Of a stretch of DNA of 48,206 bases, positions 43,138 to 48,206 are shown in pieces (position 1 is the stretch's first letter; every line of letters begins with the position of its first letter). The position numbers and the translations under genes are program-made. The notes under the pieces are model-generated. The model was not told where the DNA came from, searched no databases, and saw nothing but the letters and a program-made list of their open reading frames with translations. The stretch is from Mycobacterium sp. E183 (GTDB taxonomy: Bacteria > Actinomycetota > Actinomycetes > Mycobacteriales > Mycobacteriaceae), in contig NZ_LZJN01000111.1 in NCBI RefSeq assembly GCF_001667735.1, forward strand, positions 1-48,206, written 5' to 3'.

Positions 43138-44528
43138 TCCGATCCGGATCGGCTTGTCTCGCCGCGGCTTTGGCGGCCGTGCTGTGGACGTGTCCGTCGG
43201 CGATGGCCATCGAAGCGCCGAAGGTCGATCCGGGTGTCCCGCCGCCCAGCGGGGCCCCGGGCGCCGTGCAGCCGATGGAGCAGCGCGGTCCGTGCACCGT
43301 CTCCGGGGTGATCCCCGGCAGTGACCCCGCGGCCGCCACACCCAGCCAGGCCACGCTGAATCTGCCCGGCGCATGGCAATTCTCGCGCGGAGAGGGCCAG
43401 CTGGTGGCGGTGCTCGACACCGGCGTGCGGCCGGGTCCGCGCCTGCCCAACGTCGACCCGGGCGGTGACTTCGTCGAGGCGACCGACGGGCTGACCGACT
43501 GCGACGGCCACGGCACCCTGGTGGCCGGGCTCATCGCCGGCCAACCGGCTGACGACGGCTTCGCCGGCGTGGCGCCCGCGGCGCGGGTGGTCTCGATCAG
43601 GACGACGTCGGCCAAGTTCTCGCCGCGGACGCCCGGGGGAGACCCGCTGGTGGCGCGGGCGTCGCTGGACGTCACCACGCTGGGCCGCGCGATCGTGCGT
43701 GCGGCCGACCTCGGCGCCCGGGTGATCGACATCTCCACGCTCACCTGCCTGCCCGCCGACCGGCCGGTCGATCAGGCCGCGCTCGGCGCCGCGATCCGTT
43801 ACGCGGCGGTGGACAAGGACGCGGTGATCGTGGCCGCCGCAGGCAACACCGGAGCGACCGGATCGGTGGGCGGCGGAACCTCCTGCGAGTCCAACCCGCT
43901 CACCGACCTGAGCCGCCCGGACGACCCGCGCAACTGGGCGGGCGTCACCTCGGTCTCCATCCCGTCGGTGTGGCAGCCCTACGTGCTGTCGGTGGCCTCC
44001 CTGACGCCGGATGGCCAGCCGTCGAAATTCACCATGGCGGGGCCGTGGGTGGGCATCGCGGCGCCCGGGGAACGCATCGTGTCGGTCGGCAACGCCGACG
44101 GCGGCGGCCTGGCCAACGGGCTGCCCGACGAACACCAGCAGCAGGTCGCGCTGAGCGGCACCAGCTATGCGGCCGGCTACGTCGCCGGCGTCGCGGCGCT
44201 GGTCCGCAGCAAGTACCCCGACCTCAACGCCACGCAGGTCATCCATCGCATCACCGCCACCGCGCTGGGCGGCGCACGCGCGCCCTCCAACGTCGTCGGC
44301 ACCGGCAGCGTGGACCCGGTGGCAGCCCTGACCTGGCAACTGCCCGCGGGCAACCAACCGCCCGCCGCACAGGTCAAACCCGTCGCCGTTCCGCCGGCGC
44401 CCGCGCCCAAGGACACCACCCCCCGGACCGTCGCGCTCCTCGGAACCGCCGCGCTGGCTGTGCTCGTCGCAGTCGCGGGCGCGTTCGCCGCCACGGCCAC
44501 CCGCCGACGAAAGGACCACACCCCGTGA
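43134..44528 (+). CDS. mycP3: ESX-3 mycosin protease MycP3
   Basis: This is a 464-residue subtilisin-like serine protease anchored in the membrane. It has a signal peptide (1-25), a catalytic domain with Asp95 (AVLDTG), His126 (DGHGT), Asn238 (AAAGN, oxyanion) and Ser344 (SGTSYAAG), then a Pro-rich linker and a C-terminal transmembrane helix (about 431-453). Mycosins are essential for stability of the ESX complex and some cleave substrates. All catalytic residues are intact. Four-base overlaps with eccD3 (ATGA) and eccE3 (GTGA) show coupling. Confidence 0.96.
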   Translation: MIRSGSACLAAALAAVLWTCPSAMAIEAPKVDPGVPPPSGAPGAVQPMEQRGPCTVSGVIPGSDPAAATPSQATLNLPGAWQFSRGEGQLVAVLDTGVRPGPRLPNVDPGGDFVEATDGLTDCDGHGTLVAGLIAGQPADDGFAGVAPAARVVSIRTTSAKFSPRTPGGDPLVARASLDVTTLGRAIVRAADLGARVIDISTLTCLPADRPVDQAALGAAIRYAAVDKDAVIVAAAGNTGATGSVGGGTSCESNPLTDLSRPDDPRNWAGVTSVSIPSVWQPYVLSVASLTPDGQPSKFTMAGPWVGIAAPGERIVSVGNADGGGLANGLPDEHQQQVALSGTSYAAGYVAGVAALVRSKYPDLNATQVIHRITATALGGARAPSNVVGTGSVDPVAALTWQLPAGNQPPAAQVKPVAVPPAPAPKDTTPRTVALLGTAALAVLVAVAGAFAATATRRRKDHTP

Positions 44529-45511
44529 GCCCGCAGCGCTGGATGCCAATCCCCGGACCCGGCCGAATCACGCTGGCGCTGTTGGCCGTCGTGCCCGCGG
44601 TGATGGCCTACCCCTGGCGGTCACCCCGCGATTACTGGTTGCTCGGGATCGCCGCCGCCGTGGTCGTCGTGTTGTTCGGTTCCTGGCGCGGCTTGTATTT
44701 CACCACCCTGGCGCGCCGCCGGCTGGCGATCATCGGGCGCGGCGAGACCGCGGCCGAATCCGATTCGGCCACGGCGACGACAGCGCTGCTGCGGATCGGC
44801 GTGCCGGGCGGCGACGCCGACGTGCTGCCATTGCCGTTGATCGCCGGCTACCTGGACCGCTACGGCATTCGGGCGCACAAGATCCGGATCACGAACCGGG
44901 ACAACGCATCCGACCCATCGAGGCGCGAGACGTGGATTGGTCTCACGATTTCGGCCACCGAGAACCTGGCCGCGCTGCGGGCGCGCTCGGCACGCATCCC
45001 GCTGCACGAGACCGCGCAGGTGGCGGCGCGCCGGCTCGCCGACCACCTGCGGGAGCTCGGCTGGGACGTCACCATCGTCGCGCCCGACGACGTTCCCCGG
45101 TTGCTCACCTCCAACCCCCGCGAGAGCTGGTCCGGGGTGCAGCGTGGGGCCTCGGATTACCTTGCGGCATACCAGATCCCGGTCGGGGAGGGGCTGGCGG
45201 CCACCCTCGAGGCGATCAGGGAGCATCCGGCGCGCGAGACGTGCACCGCGCTGGAGCTCGCCGGTGACGGGACGCACCACACCGTCGCGGCCGCCTGCGC
45301 CTTCCTGACCGACACGCCGCCGGAGCGGATCGCCGCGCCGGCGGGGCTGGTACCGGAGCGCGGCAATCACCGGCCCGCGCTGCAGGCACTGGATTTGTTG
45401 TCCACCCGGCGGCTCGACGGTCACGCCAAGGTGGCGGCGGGCTTGCTGGCGCAGCTGGACTGGCCGACCCCGGTGCGCGCGGATTCGGTCGCCGAAGCCG
45501 CTAGAACATGA
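44525..45511 (+). CDS. eccE3: ESX-3 membrane component EccE3
   Basis: This 328-residue peripheral subunit of the ESX-3 membrane complex has two N-terminal transmembrane helices (about 14-32 and 38-56) and a cytosolic or peripheral domain with LRELGWDVTIVAPDDVPRLL. The start is a GTG at 44525 overlapping the mycP3 stop. The length fits EccE3 (331). It closes the ESX-3 operon. Its last 11 bases overlap the convergent hydrolase gene. Confidence 0.95.
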   Translation: MSPQRWMPIPGPGRITLALLAVVPAVMAYPWRSPRDYWLLGIAAAVVVVLFGSWRGLYFTTLARRRLAIIGRGETAAESDSATATTALLRIGVPGGDADVLPLPLIAGYLDRYGIRAHKIRITNRDNASDPSRRETWIGLTISATENLAALRARSARIPLHETAQVAARRLADHLRELGWDVTIVAPDDVPRLLTSNPRESWSGVQRGASDYLAAYQIPVGEGLAATLEAIREHPARETCTALELAGDGTHHTVAAACAFLTDTPPERIAAPAGLVPERGNHRPALQALDLLSTRRLDGHAKVAAGLLAQLDWPTPVRADSVAEAART

Positions 45512-46754
45512 CGGTCTGCAAAAACGCGGTCATCCGGCGCAGGTAGTCGAGCTGGCTCACGTGCAGCACGTGACTGCCCGGAAACCAGTGCAGCGCACAG
45601 CGATCCCAGTGTTCCCACAACTGGACGGCGTGCTGCGGTGGCGCCATCCGATCGCCGAGCCCGGTGATGATCATCCGCCGATCCTTGCTCGGCAGCGGCC
45701 GGTAGTTCAGCGGGCTGTGGTAGGACAGCCCGTCGGATAACTCCGCGTGGCTGATGCGGGACAGGCGCAGCCCGAGTCGCACGAGCTTGTTGGCCGGGAA
45801 CCATTCGTCGAACAGGTTCGCCGGGGCGACGACGGGACAGTTCGGGATGACGGCTTCGAGCCGGTCGTCGACGGAGGCCACCAGCGCCGAGGTGTAGCCA
45901 CCCAGCGATATGCCGGTCAGCGCGATGCGGTCGACCCCGGTGCCGTGCAGGTAGTCGATGACGGACCGGAAGTCGTGCACGGCCTGGGCCATCGCCTCGG
46001 CGAAACCGCTCAGGCCGCCGGCGAAATAGCCGAAACCGCTGAACGGCGAAAGCTTTTCGGCCCGCTTGCCGTGAAATGGCAAGGTGTACAACAGCACGTC
46101 GTAGCCGGAGCGGTAATACCAGGGCAGCGCGAAGAACCGCCCGTTGGCCAGGTACGACGATCCCATGAAGCCGTGGATGACACACAGCGTGGGGCGTGGC
46201 CCGTCGTCGTGGCGCCAGTGCTGGGCGCGCACGGTGTTGTTGGATCTGAAGGCGGACCACTGCGGGCGCATCGCGGGGTTGATCGCCCTGAAGCTGCTTG
46301 GGAACGCGATGTTTTCCACCGTCCCGCCCGCGACCCACTCGGTCAGTGGGCTGGCCCGCCGCGACGACACCCGCGGCGGCTCGGTCGGCGCGGGAAACGA
46401 CTTCACCGGATCGCGTTGCGCGCCCAGCCCGGCGTAGAAGCTCAGGTTGGCGCGCTCGGCGCGGGCATCGGCGTGCCGCAGGGACGCGGCGACGACGGCG
46501 GGTGCCACCGTCGCGGTGAGCAGTGACGACACCCAGGTGCGCAGCGCCAGGTCGCCGATGGCCGAGCCCTCGACTACCATGCGCTGGCGGGGGGACAGCG
46601 CCGAATTCGGGGGCAAGCCGCCGTCGTCGACCGGGACGTCCGCGCCTTCGAAGGCGGCGGGAATCGGCGGTTCAATCGAAGTGTTGGGCGCCACGAACGC
46701 CGATGCTAACCGGCCGGCGCGGCGGCCGGGGCCACTTGGGCGGCGGGGCCGCAT
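45501..46754 (-). CDS. Alpha/beta hydrolase (Rv0293c-like)
   Basis: This hydrolase of about 417 residues has the nucleophile elbow GISLGG, a candidate acid in GLGDRMAPP and the catalytic His in GSHVLHVS near the end. VIHGFMGSSY forms the usual oxyanion strand. The N-terminal 150 residues are not part of the fold and are poorly characterised. It follows ESX-3 in M. tuberculosis as well (Rv0293c). The start is uncertain: ATG at 46754 (used), GTG at 46694 (397 residues, closer to the known length), or an upstream ATG that would overlap tam. The substrate is unknown. It is divergent from tam. Confidence 0.78.
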   Translation of the reverse strand: MRPRRPSGPGRRAGRLASAFVAPNTSIEPPIPAAFEGADVPVDDGGLPPNSALSPRQRMVVEGSAIGDLALRTWVSSLLTATVAPAVVAASLRHADARAERANLSFYAGLGAQRDPVKSFPAPTEPPRVSSRRASPLTEWVAGGTVENIAFPSSFRAINPAMRPQWSAFRSNNTVRAQHWRHDDGPRPTLCVIHGFMGSSYLANGRFFALPWYYRSGYDVLLYTLPFHGKRAEKLSPFSGFGYFAGGLSGFAEAMAQAVHDFRSVIDYLHGTGVDRIALTGISLGGYTSALVASVDDRLEAVIPNCPVVAPANLFDEWFPANKLVRLGLRLSRISHAELSDGLSYHSPLNYRPLPSKDRRMIITGLGDRMAPPQHAVQLWEHWDRCALHWFPGSHVLHVSQLDYLRRMTAFLQTVMF

Positions 46755-46765
46755 GCGGTAATACC
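46755..46765. promoter_or_regulatory. Short palindrome in the hydrolase/tam divergent gap
   Basis: CGGTAATACCG is a perfect inverted repeat with one central base, placed in the 61-base divergent gap. It could be an operator or chance. Confidence 0.25.
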
Positions 46766-46815
46766 GTTTGTCTATCTCCCCGGCTGGCGGCGGCGCTTTG
46801 ATCAGGAGGACCGAC

Positions 46816-47601
46816 ATGTGGGATCCCGATGTCTACCTGGCCTTTGCGGACCATCGCAGCCGGCCCTTCTACGACCTGCTGTCCCGGGTGGGGGCGGAGC
46901 GGGCCCGGCGGGTGGTCGACCTCGGCTGCGGCCCCGGCCACCTGACCGAGTACCTGTCCCGGCGCTGGCCGGACGCGGTGATCGAGGCGATGGACAGCTC
47001 GCCGGAGATGGTCGCCGCCGCGAAGGAACGCGGCATCGACGCAGTGATCGGCGACCTGCGGGACTGGAAACCCAAGCCCGATACCGACGTCGTGGTCAGC
47101 AACGCCGCGCTGCACTGGGTGCCCGAGCACGCCGACCTGCTGGTCCGGTGGGCGGGCGAGCTGCCGCCCGGATCATGGATCGCCGTCCAGATTCCCGGCA
47201 ACTTCGAGACGCCGTCGCACGCCACGGTGCGCACCCTGGCCCGTCGGGAGCCCTACGCAAAGGTGATGCGGGACATACCATTTCGCGTCGGCGCGGTGGT
47301 GCAGCCGCCGATCCAGTACGCAAACCTGCTGCTGGACGCCGGGTGCAAAGTCGACGTCTGGGAGACCACCTACCTGCACCAGCTGGGCGGGGAGAACCCG
47401 GTGCTGGAATGGATCACCGGGACGGCGCTGGTTCCGGTGCGCGAGCGGCTCGGCGACGAAGACTGGGAACGGTTCCGCGAGGAGCTCATCCCGCTGCTGG
47501 ACGACGCCTACCCGCCCCGGTCCGACGGGACCACGATCTTCCCGTTCCGGCGGGTGTTCATCGTCGCCGAGGTCGGCGGTTCCCGGCGGTCCGGCGGCTA
47601 A
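46816..47601 (+). CDS. tam: Trans-aconitate 2-methyltransferase
   Basis: This 261-residue SAM-dependent methyltransferase methylates trans-aconitate, a spontaneous inhibitory isomer of the citric-acid-cycle intermediate cis-aconitate. Motif [12 protein letters not shown] (33-43), [12 protein letters not shown] and [10 protein letters not shown] are the family's SAM and active-site blocks. The ATG at 46816 has a strong AGGAGGA at 6 bases. The length equals that of Rv0294. The stop overlaps that of the convergent sulfatase gene. Confidence 0.92.
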   Translation: MWDPDVYLAFADHRSRPFYDLLSRVGAERARRVVDLGCGPGHLTEYLSRRWPDAVIEAMDSSPEMVAAAKERGIDAVIGDLRDWKPKPDTDVVVSNAALHWVPEHADLLVRWAGELPPGSWIAVQIPGNFETPSHATVRTLARREPYAKVMRDIPFRVGAVVQPPIQYANLLLDAGCKVDVWETTYLHQLGGENPVLEWITGTALVPVRERLGDEDWERFREELIPLLDDAYPPRSDGTTIFPFRRVFIVAEVGGSRRSGG

Positions 47602-48206
47602 CCGCTCGCCTGTTCCTCGATGCCGCGGTCGGCGGCGAGCGCAGACCGGGCGGTCGGTTTCACCCGATGAATGTGCAGATACGTCTCGGTGTACCGGGCC
47701 GAGATGCGGGTGCCGGCGAACTCCGACGGGATTACATCACCCGTACGCTGACGCCAATCATGAAGCCGCACAGCCAAATCGGCCGCGATTTCGTCGGCGT
47801 CGGCGTCGCCGGCGGCCAGCAGGTTGGTGGTCTCGGTGGGGTCGGCGCGCAGGTCGTAGAGCTCACGCTGCGGGCGTGGGCCGGTGATGAACGGCGCGAC
47901 GGCTGCCCCCGACGGGCTCTCCTCGATATCCAACGGCAGGTCGAGCAGCGGCCGCGGGGCGTAATTCTCGATGTAGCTGTATTCCTTGGTGCGAATCGCG
48001 CGGATGGGATCGAACGAGTCGTGATAGGTCTTCGTCGTGTATACGTGGTCCCGGACCGGCACGGTGTGCGGGTCGGGCGCGAGGAGGGCGCGGGCGTGCG
48101 ATACGCCCTCGACGTCGGCCGGAACGTCCACGCCCAGCAGGCCCAGCAGCGTCGGCAGCAGGTCAACGCCGCTGAACAGCTCGTCGTAGACCCGCGGGGG
48201 CAGCGC
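47598..48206 (-). CDS. Sulfatase, C-terminal part (runs off the window)
   Basis: This is the C-terminal about 200 residues of a type I sulfatase (alkaline-phosphatase superfamily). [15 protein letters not shown] is the conserved segment where the domain begins its last strand. [30 protein letters not shown] and [16 protein letters not shown] are typical of the sulfatase C-terminal subdomain. The formylglycine-bearing CxPxR motif lies outside the window. By position it corresponds to Rv0296c. The sulfotransferase gene (Rv0295c) that I recall between tam and this gene in M. tuberculosis is missing here. The start lies beyond the window end. Confidence 0.85.
   Translation of the reverse strand, partial: ALPPRVYDELFSGVDLLPTLLGLLGVDVPADVEGVSHARALLAPDPHTVPVRDHVYTTKTYHDSFDPIRAIRTKEYSYIENYAPRPLLDLPLDIEESPSGAAVAPFITGPRPQRELYDLRADPTETTNLLAAGDADADEIAADLAVRLHDWRQRTGDVIPSEFAGTRISARYTETYLHIHRVKPTARSALAADRGIEEQASG

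Overview
The window is GC-rich (roughly two thirds G+C by eye). It carries PE/PPE genes, a complete ESX-3 type VII secretion locus, Pap-type acyltransferases, FadD/FadE enzymes and mycobacterial lipoproteins, so it comes from a Mycobacterium. The order of the backbone genes matches what I recall of M. tuberculosis H37Rv Rv0269c to Rv0296c: LigD-like polymerase, fadD2, fadE6, hydrolase, glyoxalase-fold protein, TetR, MpaB-like protein, PPE, methyltransferase, ESX-3, hydrolase, tam, sulfatase. The PPE-PPW proteins and the accessory genes suggest a slow grower such as a member of the M. avium complex. The species is inference; no database was searched.

Layout. (1) 1-8.4 kb is lipid catabolism backbone: a broken LigD-polymerase-like gene with an inverted junction at its end, fadD2, a ribbon-helix-helix-like regulator, a secreted Gly/His/Trp-rich protein, the fused acyl-CoA dehydrogenase fadE6, an alpha/beta hydrolase, a glyoxalase-fold protein and a small membrane protein. 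(2) 8.4-14.7 kb is a tandemly duplicated two-gene cassette, PapA-like acyltransferase followed by WS/DGAT-like acyltransferase, each copy with a related leader. (3) 14.7-18.0 kb holds a TetR regulator, an MpaB/DUF2236 protein and a PPE-PPW gene with its own Zur-like box. (4) 18.0-27.9 kb is an accessory island that I do not recall from H37Rv at this place. It encodes a DUF4333 membrane protein, an FHA/helix-turn-helix regulator, two PknH-sensor-like proteins without kinase domains, two paralogous lipoproteins, a receptor Ser/Thr kinase whose outer domain looks like an iron-siderophore binding protein, and a DIP1984-like protein. (5) 28.0-45.5 kb holds the Rv0281-type methyltransferase, a second PPE-PPW gene and the ESX-3 operon eccA3-eccB3-eccC3-PE5-PPE4-esxG-esxH-espG3-eccD3-mycP3-eccE3. 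Zur-like and IdeR-like boxes precede eccA3. (6) 45.5-48.2 kb holds a hydrolase, tam, and the 3' end of a sulfatase gene.

How they may work together. ESX-3 secretes EsxG/EsxH and PE/PPE proteins and is needed for siderophore-dependent iron uptake and zinc homeostasis; the boxes here fit repression by IdeR with iron and Zur with zinc. The strongest candidate for something undescribed is the island just upstream. It pairs a kinase whose ectodomain resembles a siderophore-binding protein with an FHA-domain DNA-binding protein. Two near-identical 20-bp palindromes lie in the two divergent promoter regions that flank the regulator and the sensor-like genes. This resembles the PknH-EmbR (kinase to FHA regulator) logic, but with a possible metal or siderophore input beside a metal-regulated secretion system. 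That linkage is inference from domains, operators and position.
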